Assembly: GCF_900199185.1 (NCBI RefSeq)
Contig: NZ_OBMI01000002.1
Span: 496,001-560,000, forward strand
DNA length: 64,000 nucleotides
Reading direction: 5' to 3'
Source of the DNA: Sphingomonas guangdongensis
Lineage (GTDB): Bacteria > Pseudomonadota > Alphaproteobacteria > Sphingomonadales > Sphingomonadaceae
Made by a program: the position numbers and the translations under genes. Below are positions 26,144-36,603 of this stretch, piece by piece (positions within the stretch are counted from its first letter, which is position 1; every line of letters begins with the position of its first letter). The notes under the pieces were generated by a model. That model did not search any database and was not told the origin of the DNA. It worked only from the letters and a program-made list of their open reading frames with translations.

Positions 26144-27522
26144 GCCTGTGGACCGCCGACGCCATCGCTGAGGCTGCCGGCGGTGAGGTGCGCGGTGCGT
26201 TTGCCGCGACCGGCGTTACCTTTGACTCGCGAGAGGTCGGCGCGGGCGACCTGTTCATCGCGCTGACCGGAGAGGCGACCGACGGCCACCGCTTTCTCGA
26301 CGGCGCGTTCGGCAACGGCGCGGCGGGCGCCATCGTCAGCCAGCCGGTCCCGCACCCGGCGGTGCTGGTCGCCGACACCATGGCGGCGCTCGAGGCGCTC
26401 GGCCGCGCGGCGCGGGCGCGGACGGACGCGCGGGTGATCGGCGTCACCGGGTCGGTCGGCAAGACCGGTACCAAGGAGGCACTCGCCGCCGCGCTCGATC
26501 GGGCTGCGGCTGGCGCCGTGCACTGGTCGGTCAAGAGCTACAACAATCATACGGGCGTGCCGCTGAGCCTCGCCCGTATGCCGGCCGCGACGCGCTACGG
26601 CGTGTTCGAGATGGGGATGAATCACGCGGGCGAGCTGACCGCGCTCGCCGCGATGGTGCGCCCCGACGTCGCGATCATCACCGCCATCGCACCCGCGCAC
26701 ACCGCCTTCTTCACCGGCGAGGAGGCGATCGCGGACGCCAAGGCGGAGATTTTCAACGGACTTGAGCCGGGCGGCACCGCGATCCTGCCGTTCGACAGCC
26801 CGCACTACGAGCGGCTGCGTGCAGCGGCGGAGCGCCACGCCGCGTGCATCGTCACCTTCGGGTTAGGAGAGGGCGCCGACGTGCGCGCGCTGGAGACGAT
26901 GCGGCTGGCGAGCGGCGGCAGCTACGTGCTCGCGCAGATCGGTGCGCGCACGCTCAGCTACACGATCGCGCAGCCGGGTGAGCACTGGGTGTCGAACTCG
27001 CTGGCGGTGCTCGCCGCCGTTGATGCCGTCGGCGGTGACCTCGGCCGGGCTGGGCTTGCGCTCGCCGACATGGGCGGTCTGCCCGGGCGCGGCGCGCGCG
27101 TGACGACCGCAGTGGCGGGCGGCACCGCGCTGGTGATCGACGAGAGCTACAACGCCAATCCTTCGTCCATGAGCGCGACGCTGAAGGTGCTGGCCGCCGA
27201 GCCCGGCCGCCACCTGGCGGTGCTGGGCGGGATGCGCGAGCTGGGGGAGGAGAGCGACGCCTTTCACGCCGCCCTTGCCGAGCCGATCGGCGAAGCGGGG
27301 CTGGCGCACGTCATACTGGTTGGCGCGGAGATGCTGCCGCTCGCACAGGCGCTTGAGGGCCGGACCGATTTCGTCCATGTGCCGGATGCAGGCGCGGCGG
27401 GGGTCGCGCTCGCGGGGGTGCTGGCACCGGGGGACGTGGTGCTCGTCAAGGGATCGAACGGGATCGGACTGTCGGCGGTCGTCGCCGGCCTGGCTCAGGC
27501 GATTCCGGCAGGGGTTGCGTAG
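26140..27522 (+). CDS. murF: UDP-MurNAc-tripeptide--D-alanyl-D-alanine ligase
   Basis: 460 residues from the GTG at 26140, the usual GTGA overlap with murE; a GTG at 26131 is also in frame. N-terminal UDP-binding region (FDSREVGAGDLFIAL), ATP loop VTGSVGKTGTKE, KSYNNHTGVPLS and EMGMNHAGEL. The C-terminal DESYNANPSSM is typical of MurF. It adds D-Ala-D-Ala, the product of Ddl encoded further down the operon. Confidence 0.97.
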   Translation: MSLWTADAIAEAAGGEVRGAFAATGVTFDSREVGAGDLFIALTGEATDGHRFLDGAFGNGAAGAIVSQPVPHPAVLVADTMAALEALGRAARARTDARVIGVTGSVGKTGTKEALAAALDRAAAGAVHWSVKSYNNHTGVPLSLARMPAATRYGVFEMGMNHAGELTALAAMVRPDVAIITAIAPAHTAFFTGEEAIADAKAEIFNGLEPGGTAILPFDSPHYERLRAAAERHAACIVTFGLGEGADVRALETMRLASGGSYVLAQIGARTLSYTIAQPGEHWVSNSLAVLAAVDAVGGDLGRAGLALADMGGLPGRGARVTTAVAGGTALVIDESYNANPSSMSATLKVLAAEPGRHLAVLGGMRELGEESDAFHAALAEPIGEAGLAHVILVGAEMLPLAQALEGRTDFVHVPDAGAAGVALAGVLAPGDVVLVKGSNGIGLSAVVAGLAQAIPAGVA

Positions 27523-28593
27523 ATGTTGTACTGGATCGCCGCCGAGCTCGGCTTTCCCGGGGTGTTGAACCTGATCCGCTACCTGAGCTTCCGCACGGGT
27601 GGCGCGGTCACGACCGCGCTCGTCATCGGCTGGATCATCGGCCCGCGCTTCATCGGCTGGCTGCGCGTCCGCCAGGGCAAGGGTCAGCCGATCCGCAGCG
27701 ACGGGCCGCAGACCCACCTGGCCAAGGTCGGCACGCCGACGATGGGCGGGCTCATGATCCTGACCTCGCTCACCCTCTCGATCCTGCTGTGGATGGATCT
27801 GGCGAACCCTTACGTCTGGGCGTGCCTGTTCGTCACGCTCGGCTTCGGCATGATCGGATTCCTCGACGACTACGACAAGGTGCGAAAGGCGAGCACTGCC
27901 GGCGTCTCCGGCCGCGTACGGCTGCTCGGCGAATTCGTGATCGCGGGCGCGGCGGCGTGGCTGATCACCAGCTTCAACGGCACGCAGCTGTACGTGCCGT
28001 TCTTCAGCAACATCGCGATCGATCTCGGGCCGTTTTACATCGTCTTCGCCGCCTTCACGATCGTCGCGTTCGGCAATGCGGTGAACCTGACCGACGGGCT
28101 TGACGGCCTGGCGACGATGCCGGTGATCATCGCCTGCGTCACCTTCATGATCATCGCCTATCTGGCCGGTAACGCGCGCTTCGCCGTGTACCTTGGTATC
28201 CCGCACGTTCCGGGGGCGGGCGAGCTCGCCATCCTCTGCGGGGCGGTGGTCGGTGCGGGGCTCGCCTTTCTGTGGTTCAACGCACCGCCGGCCGCGGTCT
28301 TCATGGGTGACACCGGCAGCCTGGCGCTGGGCGGCGCGCTCGGCGCGATCGCGGTCACTGCGCACCATGAGATCGTGCTCGGCATCATCGGCGGGCTGTT
28401 CGTGGTGGAGGCGCTCTCCGTCATCATACAGGTGTTTTTCTACAAGCGCACCGGCAAGCGCGTGTTTCGCATGGCCCCCATTCACCATCACTTCGAGCAG
28501 CTCGGCTGGTCGGAGCCGACGGTGGTGATCCGCTTCTGGATCATCAGCCTGGTGCTCGCGCTCGCCGGCCTCTCGACGCTCAAGCTGCGGTGA
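27523..28593 (+). CDS. mraY: phospho-N-acetylmuramoyl-pentapeptide transferase
   Basis: 356 residues, starting directly after the murF stop. A polytopic inner-membrane protein with about ten hydrophobic helices. It carries the MraY signatures [14 protein letters not shown] (metal-binding DDxxK), [10 protein letters not shown] and [13 protein letters not shown]. It transfers the muropeptide to undecaprenyl phosphate, giving lipid I. Confidence 0.98.
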   Translation: MLYWIAAELGFPGVLNLIRYLSFRTGGAVTTALVIGWIIGPRFIGWLRVRQGKGQPIRSDGPQTHLAKVGTPTMGGLMILTSLTLSILLWMDLANPYVWACLFVTLGFGMIGFLDDYDKVRKASTAGVSGRVRLLGEFVIAGAAAWLITSFNGTQLYVPFFSNIAIDLGPFYIVFAAFTIVAFGNAVNLTDGLDGLATMPVIIACVTFMIIAYLAGNARFAVYLGIPHVPGAGELAILCGAVVGAGLAFLWFNAPPAAVFMGDTGSLALGGALGAIAVTAHHEIVLGIIGGLFVVEALSVIIQVFFYKRTGKRVFRMAPIHHHFEQLGWSEPTVVIRFWIISLVLALAGLSTLKLR

Positions 28594-29885
28594 TCACGTC
28601 CCCGGCCTGGGCGGGGAAGCGGTACGCGGTGCTGGGGCTCGCCCGCTCCGGCGCCGCAACCGTGCGCGCGCTGGTCGCGAGCGGGGCGGAGGTGGTCGCG
28701 TGGGATGAGGATCAGGCGAAGCGGGACGCCATCCTCTCTGGCGCCGACGGGGTTGAGCTTGCTCTGCTAGATGACCTGACCGGGTTCGATGCGGTCATCG
28801 TGTCGCCGGGCGTGCCGCTCAATCGTCACCCGATTGCCGCCGCGGCGCGTGCAGCGGGCGTGTCGATCATCGGCGACATCGAGCTGTTCGCGAGAGGACG
28901 TGGCGACCTCCCGCCGCACCGCGTCGTCGGGATCACCGGTACCAACGGCAAGTCGACCACCACCGCGCTGGTCCACCACATTCTTGCAACCGCGGACGTC
29001 CCGACAACGATGGGCGGCAACATCGGTCTGCCGATCCTGGCCCAGAACTCGCTGCCGGAGGGCGGCGTCTATGTGCTGGAGCTGTCGAGCTACCAGATCG
29101 ACCTGACCCAGAGCCTCGCCTGCGATGTCGCGGTGCTGCTCAACATCACGCCCGACCACCTCGACCGCTATGACGGCTTCGACGCCTACGCCGCCTCCAA
29201 GGCGCGGCTGTTCGCGATGCAGGCGAAGGGCCAGGCGGCGGTGATCGGGATCGGCGACGCGCCCTCCGCCGAGATCGCGCGCGACGTGGCGAAGGCGGGC
29301 CGCAGCGCTGATCTCACCAAGATCGCGCCGGGCGTCTGCATGGACCAGTCGCGCTGGCCGGCGCTGCAGGGCCCGCACAATGCGCAGAACGCGCTCGCGG
29401 GGATCGCGGTGTGCGAGGCGCTCGGCATCGACAATGCCGCGATCGACGCAGGGCTCGCGAGCTTCCCCGGCCTGCCGCACCGCACCGAGCGGGTCGCGAC
29501 CAAGGGCGGCGTGCTCTGGGTCAACGACAGCAAGGCGACCAACCCGACCTCCACCGCGCCCGCGCTCGCCGCGTTCGACCGGGTCCACTGGATCGTGGGC
29601 GGGCAGGCCAAGACCGACGATCTCGACGCCTGCCGCACGGCGTTCGGCCATGTCGCGCGCGCTTACACGATCGGGCAGGCGGGGCCGATGTTCGCGCGGC
29701 TGCTCGCGCCGGAGATGCCGGTGACAGAGAGCGGCACGCTGGCGCAGGCCGTGCAGGATGCCGCCGCGCAGGCGCGCACAGGCGACACGGTGCTGCTGTC
29801 GCCAGCCTGCGCCTCGTTCGACCAGTTTCATGACTATGAGGATCGGGGCGCCCAGTTCCGCGCCGCCGTGGAGGCCCTGCCATGA
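28590..29885 (+). CDS. murD: UDP-MurNAc-L-alanine--D-glutamate ligase
   Basis: 431 residues from the GTG overlapping mraY. N-terminal Rossmann loop [14 protein letters not shown] loop [19 protein letters not shown] and [12 protein letters not shown], and the C-terminal [11 protein letters not shown] motif. It adds D-Glu to UDP-MurNAc-L-Ala. The stop overlaps the ftsW ATG. Confidence 0.97.
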   Translation: MITSPAWAGKRYAVLGLARSGAATVRALVASGAEVVAWDEDQAKRDAILSGADGVELALLDDLTGFDAVIVSPGVPLNRHPIAAAARAAGVSIIGDIELFARGRGDLPPHRVVGITGTNGKSTTTALVHHILATADVPTTMGGNIGLPILAQNSLPEGGVYVLELSSYQIDLTQSLACDVAVLLNITPDHLDRYDGFDAYAASKARLFAMQAKGQAAVIGIGDAPSAEIARDVAKAGRSADLTKIAPGVCMDQSRWPALQGPHNAQNALAGIAVCEALGIDNAAIDAGLASFPGLPHRTERVATKGGVLWVNDSKATNPTSTAPALAAFDRVHWIVGGQAKTDDLDACRTAFGHVARAYTIGQAGPMFARLLAPEMPVTESGTLAQAVQDAAAQARTGDTVLLSPACASFDQFHDYEDRGAQFRAAVEALP

Positions 29886-31096
29886 CCGATGCGCTGCGCG
29901 ACGCCGTGCCCAAGGGGTTTAAGAGCCGGGTCGAGGAGCGCCTCGGCCGCGCCAATCGCGGGCCGGTCGCGCTGTGGTTCTGGGAGATCGACCGGGTCCT
30001 GCTGCTGCTCACCTTTCTCCTCATCGCGGTTGGGCTGATCGCGGTCGCGGCAGCGAGTCCGGCGACCGCGCGCCGTTACTCGGAGGGCGCGCACCAGATC
30101 GCGCCGATGTATTATTTCTGGCGCCAGTTGATGTGGGTTGGCGTGTCGGTGCCGGTCATGCTGGTCGTTTCCATGCTGCCGCCCAATCTCGCGCGGCGCT
30201 TCGCGCTCGGCGCCGCCGCACTGTTCCTCTTGCTGCTGCTCACCACGCCCGTGATCGGCGTGGAGGTGAACGGAGCGAAGCGCTGGTTGGGGGTTGGGAT
30301 CAGCCAATTCCAGCCCTCGGAGTTCCTGAAGCCCGTCTTCATCGTCGCAATTGCCTGGCTGCTGTCGCTGCGCGGGCGTGACCCCGACCTGCCGATGGTG
30401 CCGGTCACGGGCGTGCTGACGGCGATCGTCGGCGCGACGCTGATGCTCCAGCCCGACTTCGGGCAGACCATCGTGTTCGGCAGCGTGTGGATGATCCTGC
30501 TGATGGTGTCGGGCATCCACACGCGCGTGATCGGCTCCCTGGTCGGCCTGGGCGTTGGCGGCGTGGTCGCGGCCTATCTCTTCTACGACACCGCGCGCAT
30601 CCGCATCGACAATTTCCTGTTCCCCGATCACGGTGGCGCGGGCTCCGATCACTATCAGACCGACATGGCGCACGCGACGCTGACCGGCGGCGGGCTCACC
30701 GGCACCGGTCCGGGCGGCGGGACCGCCAAGTTCCGCCTGCCGGAGGCGCACACCGACTACATCTTCTCGGTCGTCGGCGAGGAGTTCGGACTGATCGCCT
30801 GCGCGATCATCGCGATGCTGTTCCTGGCGATCGTGGCGCGCGTATTCATCAAGCTGCTGGATGAGGAGGATGCGTTCCGCCTGCTCGCCGCCGCCGGGCT
30901 CGCCGCACAGTTCGGGGTACAGGCGACGATCAACATGGCGGTGAACACGGGGCTGGCGCCGTCCAAGGGGATGACGCTTCCCTTCATCAGCTATGGGGGA
31001 TCGTCGATGATCGCGCTGTCGATCGGCATGGGGCTGCTGCTCGCCTTTACGCGGCGCAACCCGTATCTGCACCGCTCACCCTACATCGTTCGCTAA
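29882..31096 (+). CDS. ftsW: septal peptidoglycan glycosyltransferase FtsW
   Basis: 404 residues. A SEDS-family polytopic membrane protein with about ten helices. It has the conserved FQPSEF loop, a periplasmic loop with the HTDYIFSVVGEEFG signature, and the C-terminal PFISYGGSSM. It polymerises lipid II at the division site in complex with FtsI. Cytoplasmic N-terminus of about 35 charged residues. Confidence 0.97.
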   Translation: MTDALRDAVPKGFKSRVEERLGRANRGPVALWFWEIDRVLLLLTFLLIAVGLIAVAAASPATARRYSEGAHQIAPMYYFWRQLMWVGVSVPVMLVVSMLPPNLARRFALGAAALFLLLLLTTPVIGVEVNGAKRWLGVGISQFQPSEFLKPVFIVAIAWLLSLRGRDPDLPMVPVTGVLTAIVGATLMLQPDFGQTIVFGSVWMILLMVSGIHTRVIGSLVGLGVGGVVAAYLFYDTARIRIDNFLFPDHGGAGSDHYQTDMAHATLTGGGLTGTGPGGGTAKFRLPEAHTDYIFSVVGEEFGLIACAIIAMLFLAIVARVFIKLLDEEDAFRLLAAAGLAAQFGVQATINMAVNTGLAPSKGMTLPFISYGGSSMIALSIGMGLLLAFTRRNPYLHRSPYIVR

Positions 31097-31104
31097 GAGA
31101 GTTC

Positions 31105-32196
31105 ATGGCCGCGTCCCGTCACTTCGTCCTCGCCGCCGGCGGCACCGGGGGGCACATGGTGCCCGCCGCCGCGCTCGCGACCGAGCTTCACCGCCGCGGC
31201 CACCGGGTCGCGCTGGTCAGCGACGAGCGCGGCGTCCGCTTTCCCGGCCTGTTCGATGGCGTGCAGACCCATGTGCTGCCGGCCGGACGACTGGCGGGCG
31301 GGCCGCTCGGCTGGGCGCGCACCGCGAGCAAGATGTGGGCGGGCCGCGCGATGGCGCGTGAGCTGTACCGGACGTTCAAGCCCGCGGTCGTCGTAGGCTT
31401 CGGCGGCTATGCGGCGTTCCCCGCCTTGCTGGCCGCGTTCGCCGACAAGATTCCGGCGGTGGTGCACGAACAGAACGCCGTGCTCGGCCGCGTCAACCGG
31501 CTGGTCGCGGGCAAGGTGGCGGCGATCGCGACCTCCTATCCCGATGTCGCCCGGCTCAAGCCCGTGCACGCCGCCAAGGTGCGGCTGACCGGCAATCCGG
31601 TGCGCGACACGATCCTCGCCATTCGCGAGCGACCGTTCCCCGTGCTGGAGGAGGACGGCATCTTCCGCGTGGTGGTGACCGGTGGCTCGCAGGGCGCGAC
31701 CGTGCTGAGCCAGGTCGTGCCGGACGGCCTCGCGCTGCTGCCCGTCCATTTCCGTAGCCGGCTGCAGGTGACGCACCAGGCGCGAATCGAGGACATCGAC
31801 GCGGTCCGCGCAAAATATGCGGAGCACGGCATCCCCGCCGAGCTCGCGACCTATCTGCCCGACCTGCCGGAGACGCTTGCCTGGTCCCACCTGGTGATCG
31901 CGCGCGCGGGCGCGTCCACGATCGCCGAGCTGACCGCGGCGGGGCGCCCGGCCATCCTGGTGCCGCTGCCGAGTGCGACCGACGATCACCAGACCGCCAA
32001 CGCGCGCGAGATCACCGCGGCCGGCGGCGCGCGGACGATCGCGCAGCCGCAGTTCACCGCCACCGAGCTCGCCAAGCAGATGCAGAAGCTGGGGCTGGAA
32101 CCCGCCGCGCTGGAGAACGCCGCCGCGCGCGCGAAGGCCTGCGGCCGGCCGAACGCCGCGCGCGACCTGGCCGACCTGGTGGAGGGGCTGGCATGA
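31105..32196 (+). CDS. murG: UDP-GlcNAc: lipid I N-acetylglucosaminyltransferase
   Basis: 363 residues; an AGAGAG-type ribosome site precedes the ATG. GT-B fold with [12 protein letters not shown] at the N-terminus, [21 protein letters not shown], and the UDP-GlcNAc site [10 protein letters not shown]...DDHQTANA. It adds GlcNAc to lipid I to make lipid II at the inner leaflet, using the UDP-GlcNAc made by GlmU. The stop overlaps murC. Confidence 0.98.
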   Translation: MAASRHFVLAAGGTGGHMVPAAALATELHRRGHRVALVSDERGVRFPGLFDGVQTHVLPAGRLAGGPLGWARTASKMWAGRAMARELYRTFKPAVVVGFGGYAAFPALLAAFADKIPAVVHEQNAVLGRVNRLVAGKVAAIATSYPDVARLKPVHAAKVRLTGNPVRDTILAIRERPFPVLEEDGIFRVVVTGGSQGATVLSQVVPDGLALLPVHFRSRLQVTHQARIEDIDAVRAKYAEHGIPAELATYLPDLPETLAWSHLVIARAGASTIAELTAAGRPAILVPLPSATDDHQTANAREITAAGGARTIAQPQFTATELAKQMQKLGLEPAALENAAARAKACGRPNAARDLADLVEGLA

Positions 32197-33602
32197 GGGG
32201 TGTCGCCACCGACATCGGCACGATCCACTTCGTCGGGATCGGCGGAATCGGCATGTCCGGGATCGCGGAGGTGATGCACAACCTTGGCTACGCGGTGCAG
32301 GGCAGCGATGTGGCGGAAGGTTACGTGATCGAGGGACTGCGCAGCCGCGGTATTCCCGTCACGATCGGCCACGCGGCGCAGAATGTCGCCGACGCAGCCG
32401 TGGTCGTGATCTCGACGGCCGTGAAGCGCGGCAATCCGGAGGTCGAGGCGGCGCTGTCGCAGCGCATTCCGGTGGTGCGTCGCGCGGAGATGCTGGCCGA
32501 GCTGATGCGGTTGAAATCGACGGTCGCGGTCGCGGGCACCCACGGCAAGACCACGACTACGTCGATGGTCGCGGCGCTGCTCGATGCGGGCGGGGTCGAT
32601 CCGACCGTGATCAACGGCGGGATCATCAACAGCTACGGCTCCAACGCGCGGCTCGGTGCCAGTGACTGGATGGTGGTGGAGGCCGACGAGAGCGACGGCA
32701 GCTTCCTGCGGCTGGACGGCACGATCGCGGTCGTCACCAACATCGATCCCGAGCACCTGGACCATTACGGCAGCTTCGAGCGCGCGAAGGATGCCTACGT
32801 CGAGTTCGTGGAGAATGTGCCCTTCTACGGCGCGGCGCTGCTCTGCCTCGATCATCCGGAAGTGCAGGCGCTGATCCCGCGGGTGCGCGATCGGCGCATC
32901 GTCACCTACGGCTTCGCGGCGAGCGCCGACGTGCGCGGCGTCAACGTCACGCCCTATCCGGGCGGCAACCGGTTCGAGGCGCTGATCCGCCACCGCGACG
33001 GCAGCGTCCGCTCGATCGAGCACATCGACCTGCCGATGCCCGGCCGCCACAATGTCCAGAATGCGCTCGCCGCGATCGGCGTCGCGCTGGAGCTCGGCAT
33101 CGACGACGCGACGATCCAGCGCGGGTTTGAGCGGTTCACCGGCGTGAAGCGCCGCTTTACCAAGGTCGGCGAAGTGGCGGGCGCCACCATCATCGACGAC
33201 TACGGTCACCACCCGGTCGAGATCCGCGCGGTGCTCTCCGCGGCGCGGGAGAGTGCGCAGGGGCGGGTGATAGCAGTAGTGCAGCCGCACCGCTACTCGC
33301 GGCTCGGCAACCTAATGGAGGAGTTCCAGGGCGCCTTCAACGACGCTGACGCGGTCTATGTCACCCCAGTCTATCCGGCCGGCGAGGCGCCGGTCGAGGG
33401 CGTGTCCGCCGAGGCGCTGGTCGAGGGGCTGAAGCGCCGCGGCCATTATCAGGCGGCGACCGTCGCCGATGCCGATGATCTCGCGGCGACACTCGCGGGC
33501 GAGGTGCGCGCCGGCGATCAGGTGATCTGTCTGGGTGCGGGCGATATCACCAAGTGGGCCGCGGGGCTTGCGCCCGCGATCGAGCGGGAGCGGGCGGCAT
33601 GA
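32193..33602 (+). CDS. murC: UDP-N-acetylmuramate--L-alanine ligase
   Basis: 469 residues. N-terminal Rossmann motif [16 protein letters not shown] loop [33 protein letters not shown] and the C-terminal QPHRYSR motif. First amino-acid addition to UDP-MurNAc. The stop overlaps the ATG of the 64-residue gene that follows. Confidence 0.98.
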   Translation: MRGVATDIGTIHFVGIGGIGMSGIAEVMHNLGYAVQGSDVAEGYVIEGLRSRGIPVTIGHAAQNVADAAVVVISTAVKRGNPEVEAALSQRIPVVRRAEMLAELMRLKSTVAVAGTHGKTTTTSMVAALLDAGGVDPTVINGGIINSYGSNARLGASDWMVVEADESDGSFLRLDGTIAVVTNIDPEHLDHYGSFERAKDAYVEFVENVPFYGAALLCLDHPEVQALIPRVRDRRIVTYGFAASADVRGVNVTPYPGGNRFEALIRHRDGSVRSIEHIDLPMPGRHNVQNALAAIGVALELGIDDATIQRGFERFTGVKRRFTKVGEVAGATIIDDYGHHPVEIRAVLSAARESAQGRVIAVVQPHRYSRLGNLMEEFQGAFNDADAVYVTPVYPAGEAPVEGVSAEALVEGLKRRGHYQAATVADADDLAATLAGEVRAGDQVICLGAGDITKWAAGLAPAIERERAA

Positions 33603-33793
33603 GCGACTTCTTCTCCACCGCGGTCGAGTTCCAGCGCCAGATCCTGGACGCGCAGAAGGCGCAGCTCGCGGCCGCGCAGAAGCTGCTCTACGCGGGCAAG
33701 CAGGTCGCGCAGGCGCAGGAGGTAACCCAGGCGGCCGCGGAGGCGAACCTGCGCGCGTGGAAGGCATGGGCGAGCCTGTGGGGGTGGAAGTGA
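33599..33793 (+). CDS. small helical protein encoded between murC and murB (64 aa)
   Basis: 64 residues from the ATG in an ATGA overlap with murC; its own TGA overlaps the GTG of murB. The protein ([20 protein letters not shown] at the start, [11 protein letters not shown] at the end) is one long Gln/Ala-rich amphipathic helix with Trp residues at the C-terminus. It has no signal peptide or membrane helix. The translational coupling on both sides argues that it is a real member of the dcw operon. Family not recognised; function unknown. A longer frame from 33554 is shadow of murC. Confidence 0.8.
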   Translation: MSDFFSTAVEFQRQILDAQKAQLAAAQKLLYAGKQVAQAQEVTQAAAEANLRAWKAWASLWGWK

Positions 33794-34755
33794 GCCTTTC
33801 GTTCGTCCCGAGCGAAGTCGAGGGACCGACCGCCGCAGGTGTGCCCGGGTCCAAGGGGCCCTCGACTACGCTCGGGACGAACGGAGCGCGGGGCAAGCTC
33901 ACCGCCAACGCTCCGCTTGCGCCATTGGTCTGGTTCAAGGCCGGCGGAGCGGCCGAGTGTCTGTTCGAGCCGGCCGACGCTGACGACCTGGCCGCCTTCC
34001 TCGCCGCGCTCGAATCGGCCGTGCCGGTGATGGCGCTCGGGCTCGGCTCCAACCTGATCGTGCGCGACGGCGGCGTGCCGGGTGTGGTGATCCGCCTCGG
34101 CAAGCCGTTCGCGCGGGTGTCGGCGGAGGGCCCGACGCTGACCTGCGGCGGCGGCGCGAGCGGGATCCTGGTGTCGTCCACCGCGCGCGATGCCGGGATC
34201 GCGGGCGTCGAGTTTCTCCGCTCGATCCCCGGCACGGTCGGCGGCTTCGTGCGGATGAACGGCGGTGCCTACGGGCGCGAGACGGCCGACATCCTCGTCT
34301 CGTGCGAGGTGGTGCTGCGCTCGGGCGAGCGGCGGACGCTGTCCGCGGCCGAGCTCGGCTACACCTATCGTCACAGCAACCTGCCGGACGGCGCGGTCGT
34401 GATCGAGGCGACGTTCCGCGGCGAGCCCGGCGAGCCGGCGGCGATCCAGGCCGAGATGGACCGCATCGCCGCGGCGCGCGAAGCGTCGCAGCCGCTGCGC
34501 AGCAAGACCGGCGGATCGACCTTCAAGAACCCGGACGGGCTTAAGGCCTGGGCGCTGGTCGATGCGGCCGGCTGCCGCGGGCTCACGCGGGGCGGCGCGC
34601 AGGTTTCGAGCAAGCACACTAACTTTCTCCTAAACTTAGGAAGTGCGACCAGCGCCGATATCGAGGAGTTAGGCGAGGACGTCCGCGCGCGCGTCAAGGC
34701 GCACTCGGGCGTGGAGCTCGAATGGGAGATCCAGCGCGTCGGAGTGCCGGCATGA
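33790..34755 (+). CDS. murB: UDP-N-acetylenolpyruvoylglucosamine reductase with repeat-derived N-terminus
   Basis: 321 residues from the GTG in a GTGA overlap with the 64-aa gene. Residues about 4-31 (starting SFVPSEVEGPTAAG) are encoded by a palindromic repeat and are not part of the MurB family. The normal enzyme begins near RGKLTANAPLAPLVWFKAGG. FAD-binding core GLGSNLIVRDGG and GIPGT-type SIPGTVGGFVRMNGGAYG, then KTGGSTFKNPDG and the catalytic-region SSKHTNFLLN. It reduces UDP-GlcNAc-enolpyruvate to UDP-MurNAc. No in-frame start lies between the repeat and the conserved domain, so the repeat is probably translated. Confidence 0.95.
   Translation: MSLSFVPSEVEGPTAAGVPGSKGPSTTLGTNGARGKLTANAPLAPLVWFKAGGAAECLFEPADADDLAAFLAALESAVPVMALGLGSNLIVRDGGVPGVVIRLGKPFARVSAEGPTLTCGGGASGILVSSTARDAGIAGVEFLRSIPGTVGGFVRMNGGAYGRETADILVSCEVVLRSGERRTLSAAELGYTYRHSNLPDGAVVIEATFRGEPGEPAAIQAEMDRIAAAREASQPLRSKTGGSTFKNPDGLKAWALVDAAGCRGLTRGGAQVSSKHTNFLLNLGSATSADIEELGEDVRARVKAHSGVELEWEIQRVGVPA
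33801..33882. repeat. palindromic REP-like element inside the start of murB
   Basis: Two 24-base arms, GTTCGTCCCGAGCGAAGTCG + AGGG at 33801-33824 and its reverse complement at 33859-33882, with one mismatch and a 34-base loop. The type (encoding FVPSEVEG in one frame) is a common dispersed repeat in sphingomonad genomes as far as I recall. It keeps the murB frame open. Confidence 0.88.
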
Positions 34756-35684
34756 CCCCGCTCCACATCGCGGTGCTGATGGGCGGCTGGTCGGGCGAGC
34801 GGCAAGTGTCGCTGATGTCGGGCGCCGGCGTCGCTGATGCGCTGGAGGGGCTCGGCCACCGCGTCACCCGGATCGACATGGACCGCCACGTCGCCGCGCG
34901 GCTGGCGGAGGCGAAGCCTGACCTGGTCTTCAACGCGCTCCACGGTGCGCCGGGGGAGGACGGGACGGTGCAGGGCATGCTCGACCTGATGGGCATTCCC
35001 TACACCCATTCCGGCCTCGCCACCTCCGTGATCGCGGTCGACAAGGTGCTGACCAAAGGCGTGCTGGTGCCGCATGGCGTGCCGATGCCGGGCGGACGCG
35101 TCGTGAAGTCGGCGGAGCTGTTCGAGGGCGATCCGCTTCCGCGCCCCTATGTGGTGAAGCCGGTCAACGAGGGGTCGTCAATCGGTGTCGCGATCGTCAC
35201 GGCGGAGGGGAATTACGGCCAGCCGATCGGTCGCGACGTCGCGGGACCATGGCAGGACTTCGCCGAGCTGCTCGCCGAGCCGTACGTGCGCGGGCGCGAG
35301 TTGACGACCGCCGTGCTGGGCGACCGCGCGCTCGGCGTGACGGAGGTGCGGCCGAAGACCGGCTGGTACGACTTCGACGCGAAATACACCGACGGCCGCG
35401 CCGACCACATCTTTCCCGCGCAGATCCCCGACGAGATCACCGCGGCGTGCAAGGCGTATGCGGTGGAGGCCCACCGCATCCTCGGCTGCAAGGGCGCGAG
35501 CCGCGCCGACTTCCGCTGGGACGACGAGCGCGGTGTGGACGGGCTGTTCCTGCTGGAGGTGAACACCCAGCCGGGGATGACGCCGCTCAGCCTGGTGCCC
35601 GAGCAGGCGGCGCACTGCGGGATGAGCTATCCCGAGCTGGTGCAGTGGATCGTCGACGAGGCGATGGAGGGCCGCAAGCCATGA
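34752..35684 (+). CDS. ddl: D-alanine--D-alanine ligase
   Basis: 310 residues from the ATG overlapping murB. ATP-grasp enzyme with MGGWSGERQVSLMSG, HGAPGEDGTVQG, KPVNEGSSIGV and the C-terminal EVNTQPGMTPLSLVPEQA. It makes the D-Ala-D-Ala used by MurF and is the target of cycloserine. The stop overlaps the ftsQ ATG. Confidence 0.97.
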   Translation: MTPLHIAVLMGGWSGERQVSLMSGAGVADALEGLGHRVTRIDMDRHVAARLAEAKPDLVFNALHGAPGEDGTVQGMLDLMGIPYTHSGLATSVIAVDKVLTKGVLVPHGVPMPGGRVVKSAELFEGDPLPRPYVVKPVNEGSSIGVAIVTAEGNYGQPIGRDVAGPWQDFAELLAEPYVRGRELTTAVLGDRALGVTEVRPKTGWYDFDAKYTDGRADHIFPAQIPDEITAACKAYAVEAHRILGCKGASRADFRWDDERGVDGLFLLEVNTQPGMTPLSLVPEQAAHCGMSYPELVQWIVDEAMEGRKP

Positions 35685-36574
35685 GCCGTGCCGCGACCGC
35701 CGGACGCACCCTGAAACGCAAGCCGCAGCCGGCCCGCGGCCGCAAGCCGGCCAAGAAGGTCGGCCTGCTCGACCGCGCGGTGGCCGCCGTTCCGGTCAGC
35801 GAGGAAACGCTGCGCAAGGCGACCGGCTGGTCGATGTTCGCTGCGGCGGTCGCGGTGCTGCTGATCATGGCGTCCTGGCTCGGCATCCCGGGCGCGATCG
35901 GGACGGCGATGGCTGAGGCGGTCGGCCGGGCCGGCTTTCGCGCCGAGCAGATCGAGATCACCGGGCTCAGGCGCATGGAGCGCATGTCGGTCTACGCCGT
36001 CGCGCTCGACCAGCGCAGCCGCGCGATGCCGCTTATCGACCTGGAGGGCGTGCGCGCCAAGCTGCTCGACTATCCCTGGATCGCCGACGCGCGCGTGTCG
36101 CGCCGCCTGCCCGACACGCTCGCCATCGACATCGTCGAGCGCGAGCCGGTCGCGATCTGGCAGAACCACGGCCAGCTGATGCTGATCGACGTGTCGGGGA
36201 CACCGCTCGAACCCGTCTCGGCGAGCGCGATGCCCGCGCTGCCTCTCATCATCGGCGACGGCGCGAACGAGAAGGAACCGCAGTTCCAGGCGCTGATGGG
36301 CGCGGCGCCGGCGCTCAAACCCCTGATCCGCGCCGCAACCTGGGTCGGCGATCGGCGCTGGGACCTGCTGTTCGACAGCGGCGAGCGGCTGGCGCTGCCG
36401 GAAGGCGAGGGGCCGGCGGCGAAGGCGCTGGCGAAGTTCGCCGAGCTCGACCGGGCGGACCGGCTGCTCGGTCGCGGCTATCTCCGCTTCGACATGCGCG
36501 ATCCGGAGAAGCTGGTGCTCCGCCTGCCGGGCGGCGGCTCCAGCAACAAGGCGATCACGGGGGAAGGCGCCTGA
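35681..36574 (+). CDS. ftsQ: cell division protein FtsQ
   Basis: 297 residues from the ATG overlapping ddl. A basic cytoplasmic tail of about 45 residues rich in Lys/Arg/Pro, one membrane helix (WSMFAAAVAVLLIMASWLGI, about 50-70), then a POTRA domain (IEITGLRRMERMSVYAVAL) and the FtsQ beta domain (YPWIADARVSRRLPDTLAI). It scaffolds FtsL/FtsB at the septum. Confidence 0.93.
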   Translation: MSRAATAGRTLKRKPQPARGRKPAKKVGLLDRAVAAVPVSEETLRKATGWSMFAAAVAVLLIMASWLGIPGAIGTAMAEAVGRAGFRAEQIEITGLRRMERMSVYAVALDQRSRAMPLIDLEGVRAKLLDYPWIADARVSRRLPDTLAIDIVEREPVAIWQNHGQLMLIDVSGTPLEPVSASAMPALPLIIGDGANEKEPQFQALMGAAPALKPLIRAATWVGDRRWDLLFDSGERLALPEGEGPAAKALAKFAELDRADRLLGRGYLRFDMRDPEKLVLRLPGGGSSNKAITGEGA

Positions 36575-36603
36575 GCGGGCGCAGGGCTTAACGGGGAACG
36601 GCA

